64,000 nucleotides of DNA, taken from the NCBI GenBank assembly GCA_041650805.1, contig JBAZKM010000004.1, positions 62,001 through 126,000 on the forward strand, given 5' to 3'. Each line of letters starts with the position of its first letter. Position 1 is the first letter of the stretch. Positions 17,147-29,005 of the stretch are shown one piece after another. The DNA is from Candidatus Omnitrophota bacterium. Its GTDB lineage: Bacteria > Omnitrophota > Gorgyraeia > 2-01-FULL-45-10. Made by a program: the position numbers and the translations under genes. Below the pieces are notes generated by a model, which saw nothing but the letters and a program-made list of their open reading frames with translations, was not told the DNA's origin and made no database searches.

Positions 17147-18114
17147 TCTACGACCTTCACCTTTTCTGTCTTATCGGGGGATGAATAGTACCCTATCAGG
17201 TACTGTACGGCGCTGAAGTCCTTGTCGGAAAAGAGGGCGGCGTTGCCGCGCATCCGCTCTTCGAGCTTCTTCATGGCGTCCACATAGTAGGTATCCGCTA
17301 TCCTGATCTTCGCCTGGGCCCTTTCGAACTCGCCGGCATAGCTCCCGCTCATGGAATACCCCTGGACCTGCAGGTCGATCGCTTCCTGCCGCTGCTGTAT
17401 GGCGGTCGAGAAGATATCTATCATCTCGAGAGGCGGTTTGATGGCCGTCCTGTCATCGAGCTCTTCCAGGAGCTTTGAGCACTTGTCGAAATACTCCTTG
17501 GCCAGGTATATCTCGTAGTTCACGTCGTACCGTATCGTGGCGCCGCCTTCGTTCTTCACCGCGCCGGTGGCTGAAGCGCCGTTCAGGAACGCGTTGTTCC
17601 CGTTCGAATATTCCTTGGATAAGAGATAGATGAAGTCGATCGCGAGGCGGTAAAAATTGTACTCCGTCTTCGCCGCGTCTATGTTAAGGAGGTTGTTCTG
17701 GGCTTCGGCGAAATTCTTGTTCAGCTGCAGCGCCTGTTGGAACGCCTTCTTGGCGTTCTCAAAGAGCCCCTCTTTCTCGAAGATGAGGCCGAGCATATTG
17801 TGGGCCTCCGGCTCCCTGGGGTCGGCATCTATGGCCTTCCTTATCATCTCTTCCGCATTCTGGAAATCTTTCTTCTTATAATAGGCCGCGCCGAGACCGT
17901 AAGAGGCATCGAAATTATCCGGCTCCATGACAAGCGCCTTCTTGAACTCCTTGATCGCGTCGTTGAGCTTGCCCTTCCCCAGATACCCCTCCCCTGAGGC
18001 GACCAGGTCCCCCGCGGTCTTCGTCCCTTCTTTCCATTTGGTGCATCCGGTCATTAAATATGCCGCGCAGAAAAAGAGAATCATCGCGAAAATCAATCCT
18101 TTAGGCGTTCTCAT
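17143..18114 (-). CDS. TPR-containing lipoprotein
   Basis: The 323-residue protein starts at the ATG at 18114 after AAGGAG, with only about 15 nt between the tRNA-Glu 3' end and this start. A lipoprotein signal ends in LMTGC (Cys24). Residues about 40-150 hold at least three TPRs (DAIKEFKKALVMEPDN, NAEEMIRKAIDADPRE, NAKKAFQQALQLNKN). The rest is helical and unrecognised. It is likely anchored in the outer or inner membrane as an assembly scaffold; its function is unknown. A longer frame upstream would start inside the tRNA and is rejected. Confidence 0.85.
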   Translation of the reverse strand: MRTPKGLIFAMILFFCAAYLMTGCTKWKEGTKTAGDLVASGEGYLGKGKLNDAIKEFKKALVMEPDNFDASYGLGAAYYKKKDFQNAEEMIRKAIDADPREPEAHNMLGLIFEKEGLFENAKKAFQQALQLNKNFAEAQNNLLNIDAAKTEYNFYRLAIDFIYLLSKEYSNGNNAFLNGASATGAVKNEGGATIRYDVNYEIYLAKEYFDKCSKLLEELDDRTAIKPPLEMIDIFSTAIQQRQEAIDLQVQGYSMSGSYAGEFERAQAKIRIADTYYVDAMKKLEERMRGNAALFSDKDFSAVQYLIGYYSSPDKTEKVKVVE

Positions 18115-18129
18115 GTTTTTCTCCTTAAC

Positions 18130-18207
18130 TGGCGTCCCCACCCGGATTTGAACCGGGGTCATCAGAATGAAAATCTGATGTCCTAGACCAGGCTAGACGA
18201 TGGGGAC
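18130..18207 (-). tRNA. tRNA-Glu (anticodon TTC)
   Basis: A complete 78-nt tRNA. The acceptor GTCCCCA pairs with TGGGGAC. The anticodon stem TCAGA/TCTGA has loop TTTTCAT, giving anticodon TTC. The T-loop is TTCAAAT, the discriminator is G, and CCA is encoded. It lies between gyrA and the lipoprotein gene on the same strand, so it may be cut out of a longer mRNA. Confidence 0.95.
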
Positions 18208-18223
18208 GCTTTCAAACAATTTC

Positions 18224-18269
18224 AAATTACCAATGTCAAATTAATTGGATATTTGTAATTTGTCATTGG

Positions 18270-18275
<6 letters not shown>
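18224..18275. repeat. Inverted repeat overlapping the gyrA stop
   Basis: Arms 18224-18243 and 18256-18275 match as inverted repeats at 18 of 20 positions, with a 12-nt spacer. The right arm includes the gyrA stop codon. Its design is the same as the other array hairpins in this window, with an AT-rich unit. Confidence 0.75.
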
Positions 18276-20744
<2,469 letters not shown>

Positions 20745-20768
20745 TTTTCTCCTCGTTATAGAACCGTT

Positions 20769-20838
20769 GGTCCATAGTCGATAGTCCATGGTCCATAGTA
20801 AAAACTTTGGCCGTCGACTGTGGACCGTGGACTGTTGA
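20769..20838. repeat. Inverted pair of 7-nt arrays between gyrB and gyrA
   Basis: The left array (GTCCATA/GTCGATA units, 20769-20799) and the right array (GTGGACC/GTGGACT units, 20812-20838) are reverse complements around a short A-rich loop. They would form a hairpin of about 27 bp in the gyrBA transcript. TAG occurs repeatedly in the left array, so it could not lie in frame in a gene. Confidence 0.82.
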
Positions 20839-20857
20839 CCCGTTCATTTTTCGTATA

Positions 20858-23368
20858 CTATACGTCCAGCACCTTCACTTCGTGCGCGTGCTTCTCGATG
20901 AACTCCCTTCTCGGCTCGACCGCCTCACCCATGAGGACCGTGAACATTGCGTCCGCCTCTACCGCATCCTCAAGCGTCACCTTGAGGAGGGTCCTCTTTT
21001 CGGGGTCCATAGTCGTCTCCCAGAGCTGAACCGGGTTCATCTCTCCGAGACCTTTGTATCTCTGTATGGCCATCCCCTCTTTACCCACATCCATGACATA
21101 CCTGAGGATATCTTTCAGACAATAGAAATTTTTCGTCTCCTTCTCCTGCTTTATGGAATAGAGGGGCCTTCTTGTATCCTTCTCCTTTTTCGACGTGCCT
21201 TTCTTCTGGGTCTCCTCCGGGGCCGCCATATCGTAATCTTCTATATCCACGCCAAGCTTCTCGACCTTGTCTATTACCTTCTCTATCTCCCTCGCCTCAT
21301 AAAACTCTATGTGGTCGAGCCGCGGCTTCTCTGCGGAGTCGGGCCCCTCCTTCTTTACGTAGTCGGCAAGCTCATTGTCGTTATACAGGAAATGATCCTC
21401 GTGATCCACTTTTACCATATAAATAGGCAGTTTTTTGGTCTTCTTATGCCTAAAACTGATGTATTTTGAGAATTCTACTCCCCGGCGCTCCACAGCATTT
21501 GAAAGTCCCTCCACCTCAATAAGGGCATCTAATATGGCCTTCAGCTGCTTATCGGTAAATACGCGCTTATCCTTCCCCCTGATAAGGGACATCCCTTCAG
21601 AGCCCAATTCAAGAAGGAGGTTGTTCAGGTCGTCCTCTGTCTGGATATATTCTTCCCTCTTCCCTCTCTTGATCTTAAAGAGGGGCGGTTGGGCGATATA
21701 TACATGCTCCTTCTCTATCAGGGCGTGCATCTGCCTGTATAAGAATGTCAGTATGAGCGTCCTTATGTGGGATCCGTCGACATCGGCATCGCACATCAGT
21801 ATTATCTTGAAATACCTGAGCCGCGCCAGGTCGAACTCCTCGCCTACGCCCGTCCCTATGGCTGTGATTATGGTCCGTATCTCCTCGTTGGAGAGTATCT
21901 TGTCTAAGCGCGCCTTCTCCACGTTCAATATCTTGCCTTTTAGCGGCAATATCGCCTGGAACCGCCTGTCGCGCCCCTGCTTCGCGCTGCCTCCGGCCGA
22001 ATCTCCCTCGACCAGGTATATCTCGCATACGGCCGCATCCGTCTCCTGGCAGTCGGCGAGTTTCCCGGGAAGGGCCGCCCCTTCAAGCGCTCCTTTCCTG
22101 CGCGTCAATTCCCGCGCCTTGCGGGCCGCCTCGCGCGCCCGGGAAGCGAGCACCGCCTTCTCTATGATCTTGTTCGCTACGGACGGGTTCTCCTCGAAGA
22201 AGCTGCCGAGCGCCTCGTTGACGATCGACTCTATGATACCCTCCACTTCGGAGTTCCCGAGCTTCGTCTTCGTCTGGCCCTCGAACTGCGGGTTCGGGAG
22301 CTTTACGCTTATGACAGCCGTGAGCCCCTCCCTCGTATCGTCGCCCGATATGGCGGCATCCGACTCCTTCAGAAGGTTCTTATTCTTGCAATACTGGTTG
22401 ATGGTCCGCGTAAGGGCCGACTTGAACCCGGTGAGGTGCGAACCGCCTTCTATGGTATTTATGTTATTCGCGAAACTGAATATGTTGTCGCCGTAACCGT
22501 CATTATACTGTATGGCGACCTCGCCTATGATCTTGTCTTTCTCCTTCGAGAAGTAGATGACCTTTTTATGAAGGACGCTCTTATTCTTATTCAGGAACTC
22601 CACGAACGAAATGACGCCGCCCGAGAACTTGAATTCCACTTCCTTCCCTTTGGCCCGCTCGTCCTTCAGCGTTATCCTGATATTCCTGTTAAGGAAGGCC
22701 AGTTCCCTGAGACGGTTCGCCAGCGTGTCGAAACTGTAGACGATCGTATCCCCGAATATCTCCTTGTCGGCCTTGAAGGTCACGGCGGTACCGGTGCTCT
22801 TCGCCGTCCCTATGACCTTAAGTTTCGACGCGGTCCTCCCTTTCTCATACGACTGGTGGTAGATCTTGCCGTCGCGCCGCACCTCTACTTCGAGCCACTC
22901 CGAGAGGGCGTTCACAACGCTCACGCCTACGCCGTGTAACCCCCCGGCAACCTTGTAGACGCGGTGGTCGAACTTCCCCCCGGCGTGGAGCGTCGTCAGG
23001 ACGACCTCGACCGCGGGTTTCCCCTGCGTCTTGTGCGTATCGACCGGTATCCCGCGGCCGTCGTCCTTTACGGTAACCGAGTTGTCGACATGGACTACGA
23101 CATCTATGGCTGTGGCGTAGCCGGCCATCGCTTCGTCGATAGAGTTGTCCACCACCTCATAGACAAGGTGGTGCAGACCCCTCTGGGTCGTGTCGCCTAT
23201 ATACATCGCCGGCCGCTTGCGCACGGCCTCCACCCCCTCCAGCACCTGGATGGTGGTGGCATCGTACCTCTTCGTGGCGATCGCCTTTTCTTTCTCTTTC
23301 TCGCTGGCGCCCCTCACTGCCGCTTCGGGCGCTTTCTTCTCTTCCTTCTCTATCTTTTTTTTCTTCAT
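20858..23368 (-). CDS. gyrB: DNA gyrase subunit B
   Basis: The 836-residue ATPase subunit has a charged N-terminal tail (about 33 residues, Lys/Glu-rich). The GHKL ATPase follows (YEVVDNSIDEAMAG, DDGRGIPVDTH, GGLHGVGVSVVNALS). The TOPRIM motifs are EGDSAGGSAKQGRDR and DADVDGSHIRTL. QRYKGLGEMNPVQLWETTMDP closes the protein. Between TOPRIM and the tail there is an insert of roughly 190 residues with an acidic/lysine stretch. This recalls the larger Gram-negative form, though I cannot say it is the same domain. dciA ends 23 nt upstream. Confidence 0.97.
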   Translation of the reverse strand: MKKKKIEKEEKKAPEAAVRGASEKEKEKAIATKRYDATTIQVLEGVEAVRKRPAMYIGDTTQRGLHHLVYEVVDNSIDEAMAGYATAIDVVVHVDNSVTVKDDGRGIPVDTHKTQGKPAVEVVLTTLHAGGKFDHRVYKVAGGLHGVGVSVVNALSEWLEVEVRRDGKIYHQSYEKGRTASKLKVIGTAKSTGTAVTFKADKEIFGDTIVYSFDTLANRLRELAFLNRNIRITLKDERAKGKEVEFKFSGGVISFVEFLNKNKSVLHKKVIYFSKEKDKIIGEVAIQYNDGYGDNIFSFANNINTIEGGSHLTGFKSALTRTINQYCKNKNLLKESDAAISGDDTREGLTAVISVKLPNPQFEGQTKTKLGNSEVEGIIESIVNEALGSFFEENPSVANKIIEKAVLASRAREAARKARELTRRKGALEGAALPGKLADCQETDAAVCEIYLVEGDSAGGSAKQGRDRRFQAILPLKGKILNVEKARLDKILSNEEIRTIITAIGTGVGEEFDLARLRYFKIILMCDADVDGSHIRTLILTFLYRQMHALIEKEHVYIAQPPLFKIKRGKREEYIQTEDDLNNLLLELGSEGMSLIRGKDKRVFTDKQLKAILDALIEVEGLSNAVERRGVEFSKYISFRHKKTKKLPIYMVKVDHEDHFLYNDNELADYVKKEGPDSAEKPRLDHIEFYEAREIEKVIDKVEKLGVDIEDYDMAAPEETQKKGTSKKEKDTRRPLYSIKQEKETKNFYCLKDILRYVMDVGKEGMAIQRYKGLGEMNPVQLWETTMDPEKRTLLKVTLEDAVEADAMFTVLMGEAVEPRREFIEKHAHEVKVLDV

Positions 23369-23391
23369 CCCCTTACCTTTTCTTTAAGATA

Positions 23392-23694
23392 CTACACATC
23401 CCCTATCCTGAACCTCACGTTCCTTATCTTCTTTTTCTTCAGCTTCACCGAGAGCTTTTTGAGTATATCTTTCTTCTTCAGCGTCAATTCGTACAGCCAC
23501 CCCGAGTCGTCCACGTTCACCACGAGCTCCGCCCTTCGTATGGCGACGGGCCGCGTGTGGCAGGCGGCCTTCCTGCCGGCCGCCCGGCGCCATGCGGCCC
23601 TTATATCCTCCTCCGTGACCGCCTTATCTTTCTTCAGGCCGGCTATTATATTTTCCAGTACGCCGTCCAGCGGCCCCTTAGGAGATCCGGCCAT
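23392..23694 (-). CDS. dciA: DciA/DUF721 family protein
   Basis: The 100-residue protein has the DUF721 pattern: an N-terminal helical part with WRRAAGRKAACHTRPVAIRR, then VVNVDDSGWLYELTLKKKDI and a short beta tail. DciA helps load the replicative helicase DnaB in bacteria without DnaC. Its place between dnaN and gyrB near the origin is the common location. Start is ATG 23694; the frame upstream is closed by a stop. Confidence 0.85.
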   Translation of the reverse strand: MAGSPKGPLDGVLENIIAGLKKDKAVTEEDIRAAWRRAAGRKAACHTRPVAIRRAELVVNVDDSGWLYELTLKKKDILKKLSVKLKKKKIRNVRFRIGDV

Positions 23695-23704
23695 GGCGCA
23701 TCAC

Positions 23705-24802
23705 TTACGTAAGCTGCATCGGTAATACGACATATACATACTCGGTGCCTATCCTAACGACGCCCGGCTTCTCGGGATCGGCTACCTCAAAATGTATCTC
23801 GCCGACATCCGCGTTCTTCAGTATGTCCACGAGATAGTCGGGGTTGAACCCTATGGAGATATCCTTCCCTTTATAATCGACGTCGAGCTCTACGCGCGCC
23901 TCCCCAAGATACGGCGCGCTCTTCAACAGGACCATCTTGTCGCGCGCGAGGTCCAGCTTCACCGCCTTCGACTCCGGGTTGGTGAAGAGCGCCACCCTCT
24001 TCAGCGCCGATAAAAATTTATCCCTGGAGACGACTATCTTCTCTTTCGTCTCTTTGGGCACAACCTGTTCATAATTGGGGAAATCACCTTCTATCAACCT
24101 TGATATGACGCGGGTGGACCCGACCTCGAAGAGCGTCTGGTTATCCCCGAAACTTATCTTCACTTCGCCTTCGTCCGTCAAGACCCTGAGCAACTCATTC
24201 ACGGTCTTTGTGGGCACTATCATCTTTCTCTCCAGCGCCTTCGGGAACTGCATCTTCTCTTCCACCATCGCGAGCCGTCTCCCGTCGGTGGCAACGAGCC
24301 GTATATATGCCGGTTTTATCACGAAGAGTACGCCGTTCAGGACATACCTGGTCTCGTCGCTGCTTATGGCGAATACCGTCATGCCCAGCATCGCTTTTAA
24401 CTTCTTCTGTTCCAGCATGATGAAGTCCTTGTTTTTAAACTCCGGGAGTTGCGGGAACTCGTCTTTGGGCAGCCCCATTATCTTAAAGGTGTTTTTGTCG
24501 CATTCAATGTGGATCATGTTGTTCTTTTTGACCGACACGGATATATCTTCGTTTTCCGGCAGCTCTTTTATGATGTCGGCGAATTTCTTCGCGGGGATCG
24601 TTATGTTCCCTTCGATCGCGGGTTTTATCTGGATAGCCGATACTATACCTATATCGAAATCTGTTGCCGTAAATACGATATTTTCGCCGGCTGCTTCAAC
24701 GAGTATGTTGGTCAATATAGGTGAGCTGCTCTTTGCGTTGATAGCGTTCTGGACGCTTTGTATGCCTTTAAGTAAGATATCTTTTTTTGTGTTGAATTTC
24801 AT
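23705..24802 (-). CDS. dnaN: DNA polymerase III beta sliding clamp
   Basis: The 365-residue clamp has three similar domains, starting MKFNTKKDILLKGIQSVQNAI. Landmarks are VRLVATDGRRLAMVEEKM in the middle and a C-terminus ending YVVLPMQLT, close to the canonical VMPMRL end. It forms a dimer ring that tethers polymerase and repair partners. AGGAGA precedes the ATG. Confidence 0.97.
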   Translation of the reverse strand: MKFNTKKDILLKGIQSVQNAINAKSSSPILTNILVEAAGENIVFTATDFDIGIVSAIQIKPAIEGNITIPAKKFADIIKELPENEDISVSVKKNNMIHIECDKNTFKIMGLPKDEFPQLPEFKNKDFIMLEQKKLKAMLGMTVFAISSDETRYVLNGVLFVIKPAYIRLVATDGRRLAMVEEKMQFPKALERKMIVPTKTVNELLRVLTDEGEVKISFGDNQTLFEVGSTRVISRLIEGDFPNYEQVVPKETKEKIVVSRDKFLSALKRVALFTNPESKAVKLDLARDKMVLLKSAPYLGEARVELDVDYKGKDISIGFNPDYLVDILKNADVGEIHFEVADPEKPGVVRIGTEYVYVVLPMQLT

Positions 24803-24871
24803 TATCTTTCGTCTCCTGTTAGTTCTACTTATCTTTTATAACAAATAGCAGCAGCACTTAGCAGTAGGGTC

Positions 24872-24959
24872 TGTTGATAAGTGAGTAAGTCATCAACCCC
24901 AATAGGAACAACGGATTGAAACCCGGGAGCATGAGCAATATTATAAATACTTATCAACA
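24872..24959. promoter_or_regulatory. Two inverted DnaA-box-like sites between dnaA and dnaN
   Basis: TGTTGATAA (24872-24880) and TTATCAACA (24951-24959) face each other in the 167-bp gap. Each differs from TTATCCACA by one base. They may let DnaA control dnaN or add to origin architecture. No other clear feature is seen in this gap. Confidence 0.45.
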
Positions 24960-24969
24960 TGATCAACAA

Positions 24970-26346
24970 TCAACTTTTAATATTTTTAATAAGCTTGTCG
25001 GTTATATCCCTTAAACCCTCTTTTGACTTAAGGTCGTTCTCTATCTTTTCACAGGCGTGTATAACGGTCGTGTGGTCCCTGCCCCCGAAGTTCTCACCTA
25101 TCTCAGGTAAAGAGTAATCGGTCAGTTTGCGCGTGAGGTACATCGCGATCTGGCGCGGGTAAGCGACCGCCTTACTCCTGTTCTTCGCCTTCATGACAGA
25201 AAGTTTTATGTCGAAATATTCGCTCACCTTCTTCTGGATGAGCTCGATGGTGATCTTCTTCTCCCCCTCCACTATCATATCTTTCAGCACCTCCCTGGCA
25301 AGGTCCAGGGAGACATCCCTTCCTATGAGCTTGGAATAAGCGACTACGCGTATAAGCGCGCCTTCCAGTTCCCTGATATTCGTCTTTATCTTCTCTCCCA
25401 GGAAGTAGAAAACGTCGTCGGGGAGCGCGATCGTCTCTTTTTCGGACTTCTTTTTCAGTATGGCGATCCTCGTCTCAAAATCGGGCGGCTGTATATCGGT
25501 GACGAGTCCCCACTCGAACCGCGATACGAGCCGGTCCTCGAGGTTCTGGATCTCTTTCGGCGGCCGGTCGCTGGAGACGACGATCTGCTTATGGGCGTCG
25601 AAAAGGGCGTTGAACGTGTGGAAGAACTCTTCCTGCGTCGACTCCTTGCCGGCGATGAACTGGATATCGTCTATCAGAAGGATGTCCACGTACCTGTACT
25701 TCTCCCGGAATTTCTGGGTGGTCCTGTTCTGGATGGCGCCTATGAGCTGGTTCGTGAACTCCTCGCTCGATATGTAGAGGATCTTCGTCTTGGGGAACTT
25801 CTGGACGGCGCTCTGCCCTATGGCGTGCATCAGGTGCGTTTTGCCCAATCCTACACCGCCGTATATGAAGAGCGGGTTGTACGCCTTTGCGGGGGATTCG
25901 CAGACGGCCATCGACGCGGCATGGGCGAACCGGTTGCTTGACCCGACGACGAAGCTCTCGAACGTATACTTGGGGTTGAGGCCTATCTCTTTCGGCGAGT
26001 CCGGGTTCTGGCGCGCGAACGGCCAGAACGGCTTCTCTTTCTTCGGCTCTTTTTTACGCGCGGGGTCTTCCCGCAGGGCCTCTTCGTCGCCCATCTCCTT
26101 GAGAGCGAATTCTACGCCGAGCTCTTTGCCGACGGCCTTTGCTATGCACGAACGTATCACATCCATGTACCGCTCGAGAAGCCAGCTCTTGAAGAACTTA
26201 TTCGGGACTTCCAAAGTTATCGTGTCGGCGTTTATGGATGAGCACCGTATCGGGCCGAACCAGATATCGAACGTCCGGTCGTTAGCGAGCTCCTTTTTGA
26301 TCATCTCCCGGGCCTTGACCCATACGGCTCCGCCGTCAATCGCCAT
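24970..26346 (-). CDS. dnaA: Chromosomal replication initiator DnaA
   Basis: The 458-residue AAA+ protein has an N-terminal interaction domain (1-85), a short charged linker, Walker A GGVGLGKTHLMHA, Walker B LLIDDIQFIAGKE, and the C-terminal DNA-binding signature GENFGGRDHTTVIHACEKI. It melts the origin after binding DnaA boxes. Two perfect boxes lie just upstream of its start, which also suggests autoregulation. AAGG precedes the ATG. Confidence 0.97.
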   Translation of the reverse strand: MAIDGGAVWVKAREMIKKELANDRTFDIWFGPIRCSSINADTITLEVPNKFFKSWLLERYMDVIRSCIAKAVGKELGVEFALKEMGDEEALREDPARKKEPKKEKPFWPFARQNPDSPKEIGLNPKYTFESFVVGSSNRFAHAASMAVCESPAKAYNPLFIYGGVGLGKTHLMHAIGQSAVQKFPKTKILYISSEEFTNQLIGAIQNRTTQKFREKYRYVDILLIDDIQFIAGKESTQEEFFHTFNALFDAHKQIVVSSDRPPKEIQNLEDRLVSRFEWGLVTDIQPPDFETRIAILKKKSEKETIALPDDVFYFLGEKIKTNIRELEGALIRVVAYSKLIGRDVSLDLAREVLKDMIVEGEKKITIELIQKKVSEYFDIKLSVMKAKNRSKAVAYPRQIAMYLTRKLTDYSLPEIGENFGGRDHTTVIHACEKIENDLKSKEGLRDITDKLIKNIKS

Positions 26347-26601
26347 AATATAGGACCTTACTTTGAGTTATCCACAACCCAATAACAACTTTTCAACACG
26401 AAAAAGGGGTTATCCACAAGTTACAAACAAGCATCGCAGCCGCGACGTTCAGTTATTATAGTAGATTATATAAAGTAGTGCAAGAGAAAAATGAGCCCGC
26501 CATTAAATGTATTGACTCAATTATTCTTTATGATATAATTTAGCACACGCAATTTTGCTTTCGGGGGAAGACCGTCAGCTTAAAACAGGAAAGGGATGAC
26601 C
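26347..26601. other. Replication origin region (oriC)
   Basis: This gap separates divergent dnaA and rpmH, the classical bacterial origin context. It holds two perfect TTATCCACA boxes in the same orientation (26368-26376 and 26410-26418), 42 bp apart. They are followed by an AT-rich stretch (about 26449-26475) suitable for unwinding. Gene strand bias switches here. The rpmH promoter occupies the right end. Confidence 0.8.
26512..26539 (+). promoter_or_regulatory. Promoter of rpmH-rnpA
   Basis: TTGACT and a perfect TATAAT are separated by 16 bp, about 62 nt upstream of the rpmH ATG. Confidence 0.7.
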
Positions 26602-26739
26602 ATGAAGTATACGCTAAGGGCGAAATCGAACCTCAGGAGAAAGAGAAAGCACGGGTTCAGGAAGAGGATGAAGGACCGCTGGGGCAGGGCCGTTCTGAAG
26701 AGGAGACGACAGAAAGGCCGGCACAAGCTCACCGTATGA
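26602..26739 (+). CDS. rpmH: 50S ribosomal protein L34
   Basis: The 45-residue, very basic protein reads MKYTLRAKSNLRRKRKHGF and ends KGRHKLTV, matching the L34 family in length and in the GFRxRM and RRRxKGR motifs. AGGAAAGG precedes it. An in-frame ATG two codons earlier is also possible. Its stop overlaps the rnpA start (ATGA). Confidence 0.95.
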   Translation: MKYTLRAKSNLRRKRKHGFRKRMKDRWGRAVLKRRRQKGRHKLTV

Positions 26740-27095
26740 TCTCCGACGGAGATTTTCCGAAAGAAGAACATCTTTTAAAGACAGGGGATTTCAGGAAGGT
26801 CTATAAGAACGGGTCGGCCCACAAGAGGGACCCCCTCTTTTTGTACCGCCTGCCGAACGCCGGGGAGACGATAAGGGTCGGTTTCTCGGTGAGCTCGCGC
26901 AGCATAAAACTGGCGACAAGACGGAACAGGATAAAGCGGCTTTTGCGCGAGGCATACCGGTTGAACAAGGCGAAGCTTAAAAAAGGGTTCGATATAGTCA
27001 TAGTGGTGCGCAGGGATCCGTCCCCCGCATTGGCTTATAAAGATATAGAGAAGAAGTTCCTGGGCGTTGCCGGAGAGGCGGGTATATTGAAGTGA
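26736..27095 (+). CDS. rnpA: Ribonuclease P protein component
   Basis: The 119-residue protein supports RNase P RNA in 5' maturation of tRNA. The signature RNRIKRLLREAYR is near residue 65, and LLKTGDFRKVYKNG is near the N-terminus. The overlap with rpmH and with yidD is four bases on each side, the common operon. Confidence 0.95.
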   Translation: MISDGDFPKEEHLLKTGDFRKVYKNGSAHKRDPLFLYRLPNAGETIRVGFSVSSRSIKLATRRNRIKRLLREAYRLNKAKLKKGFDIVIVVRRDPSPALAYKDIEKKFLGVAGEAGILK

Positions 27096-27301
27096 AGAAG
27101 ATAGCCATTTGCATGCTGAAGTTATATCGTAACTATCTATCACCATTGAAGTTACAATGCTGCAGGTTTTACCCATCCTGTTCGGAATACGCCATCGGGG
27201 CCATAGAGAAACACGGCCTTTTATCCGGCGGCCTGAAGAGCATAAAGCGCATCCTGAGGTGCAACCCGTTCTCGCAAGGCGGGTACGATCCTGTCAAATA
27301 A
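27092..27301 (+). CDS. yidD: Membrane protein insertion efficiency factor YidD
   Basis: The 69-residue protein has the family core YRNYLSPLKLQCCRFYPSCSEYA and RILRCNPFSQGGYDPV. It begins at GTG overlapping the rnpA stop (GTGA). It assists YidC-dependent insertion at the inner membrane. Confidence 0.93.
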   Translation: MKKIAICMLKLYRNYLSPLKLQCCRFYPSCSEYAIGAIEKHGLLSGGLKSIKRILRCNPFSQGGYDPVK

Positions 27302-27317
27302 GAGAGAGTAATATATC

Positions 27318-28925
27318 ATGGAAAAACGGCTTGTCCTGGCAGTGGCATTATCGATATTGATCATCGTCTCATTCCAGTACTTCTTCGTGAAACCTCCTGT
27401 CCGCGCGCCGGATGTAAAGGGTGTGGTGAAGGAAGATACGGCGCCCGTCCGGGCCGTTGTTAAGGAAGCGGCGGAACTGCCCCCATCCTTAGAGGCGCCC
27501 TCAAATATCGCTTTCGAAGAGGAAGAGCTTGAGGCAGATGCCGGGAAATATATCCTAACCTTCAGCAACGTCGGCGGTTCAATAAAAAAGATACGCCTGA
27601 AAGAGCATAAGAACCCGCATTCCACCGAAATGTTAGATTTGGTTGATCTAACAAATCCAAAGATGTATGTATTCTCTTTCTCCGATTCGACAGGCTCCCT
27701 CCCTTTCGACACAATAAAATATAATATCGAGAAGAGCGGTGACGATATAATCGCTTCTGCCAGGATAGGCGATATCGAAGTTGTGAAAAGATATGTATTA
27801 CATAACTCTAAGCATATCATAGAGTTAGATATAGCAATAAAGAATATATCCGGCTCCTCGAGATCTTTCGGTTACAGAATAATAGGTGGTTCTGGGCTTA
27901 AAGAGCCGGATCCACAGGATGTAAGATTTATTGAAGTAAGATCCAAGGTGAACGGCATCATATTAAATTTTAAACATCCGAAGAAGGGGCGTATTACAAA
28001 CCCCGGCATAGTGAGTTGGACCGCCATCAAGAATAAGTACTTCTGTATCGTGATGAAACCGTTCGGCGCGACGAAAGACCAGTTCTATAGCGAGGCGAAA
28101 GACGGTCTATTCAGCACAGGTATAGAATCGCCCTTGATCGAGATCCCATCGGGATCCGTTGTATCTCAGAAATTCATTCTTTATGCGGGGCCAAGCCAGA
28201 TATCCCTGCTGAAGGAAGTGGGATTCGAATTTGCAGAGAGTGTAGATTATGGATTTTTCGGCGGGATAAGCAGGGCGCTCATAGCTGTGATGCGATTCTT
28301 CTATTTCCTTTTACATAGTTGGGGTCTATCCATAATCCTCCTCTCCATATTTTTAAACCTTATACTATCCCCTCTCACATTTAAAAGTTTTAAATCTATG
28401 CAGAAGATGCAGGCCCTCCATCCGCAGATGGAGAAATTGAAGGCACAGCATAAAGACAACCCGCAGAAATTGAATAAAGAGATGCTGGAGTTGTATAAAA
28501 AATATAAGATAAATCCTTTAAGCGGCTGTCTGCCGATGCTCCTGCAGATGCCGATATTCATCGCCCTGTATAACGCGCTTATACGGTCTATAGAATTACG
28601 CGGGAGCACATTCTTATGGATAAGAGATCTCTCTCTGCCGGATGCGGTTAAGATCCCGATCACATTACCGATATTCGGTGACAGCATAAATATTCTGCCG
28701 CTCCTGATGGTCGGAGCCATGGTACTTCAACAGAATATGTCTACAAAGCAGATGGGCAGCGCCGTTACCGATGAGCAGAAACAGCAACAGCGGATGATGT
28801 TGATAGTTATGCCTATCGTATTCGGGTTCATATTCTATAATATGCCATCCGGGCTCGTGTTATACTGGATAATAAATACGGTATTGACCGTTGTCGAGCA
28901 ATACGCGATATTTAAGAATATATAA
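27318..28925 (+). CDS. yidC: Membrane protein insertase YidC
   Basis: The 535-residue protein has an N-terminal transmembrane anchor and a periplasmic beta domain (about 30-310). The conserved insertase core follows (about 325-535) with SPLTFKSFKSMQKMQALHP, NPLSGCLPMLLQMPIFIALY and a final YWIINTVLTVVEQY. The large periplasmic domain is the Gram-negative form, evidence for a two-membrane envelope. It inserts and folds inner-membrane proteins alone or with Sec. Confidence 0.96.
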   Translation: MEKRLVLAVALSILIIVSFQYFFVKPPVRAPDVKGVVKEDTAPVRAVVKEAAELPPSLEAPSNIAFEEEELEADAGKYILTFSNVGGSIKKIRLKEHKNPHSTEMLDLVDLTNPKMYVFSFSDSTGSLPFDTIKYNIEKSGDDIIASARIGDIEVVKRYVLHNSKHIIELDIAIKNISGSSRSFGYRIIGGSGLKEPDPQDVRFIEVRSKVNGIILNFKHPKKGRITNPGIVSWTAIKNKYFCIVMKPFGATKDQFYSEAKDGLFSTGIESPLIEIPSGSVVSQKFILYAGPSQISLLKEVGFEFAESVDYGFFGGISRALIAVMRFFYFLLHSWGLSIILLSIFLNLILSPLTFKSFKSMQKMQALHPQMEKLKAQHKDNPQKLNKEMLELYKKYKINPLSGCLPMLLQMPIFIALYNALIRSIELRGSTFLWIRDLSLPDAVKIPITLPIFGDSINILPLLMVGAMVLQQNMSTKQMGSAVTDEQKQQQRMMLIVMPIVFGFIFYNMPSGLVLYWIINTVLTVVEQYAIFKNI

Positions 28926-28940
28926 AAGATCGTCAAAAGC

Positions 28941-28969
28941 TTGACAAAAGACGGTTATTCAGGTATATT
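28941..28969 (+). promoter_or_regulatory. Promoter of parA-parB
   Basis: A perfect TTGACA and TATATT are separated by 17 bp. Initiation near 28976 places the parS-like site at 28980-28995 in the first bases of the transcript. Confidence 0.7.
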
Positions 28970-28979
28970 TCTAGTAAAA

Positions 28980-28995
28980 CGTTCCCCGTGGAACA
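28980..28995. promoter_or_regulatory. parS-like centromere site
   Basis: CGTTCCCCGTGGAACA matches the parS form TGTTCCACGTGGAACA at 14 of 16 positions and keeps most of its symmetry. It overlaps the start of the parAB transcript. It may seed ParB loading and repress parAB. Confidence 0.6.
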
Positions 28996-29005
28996 TTCCA
29001 TAGAC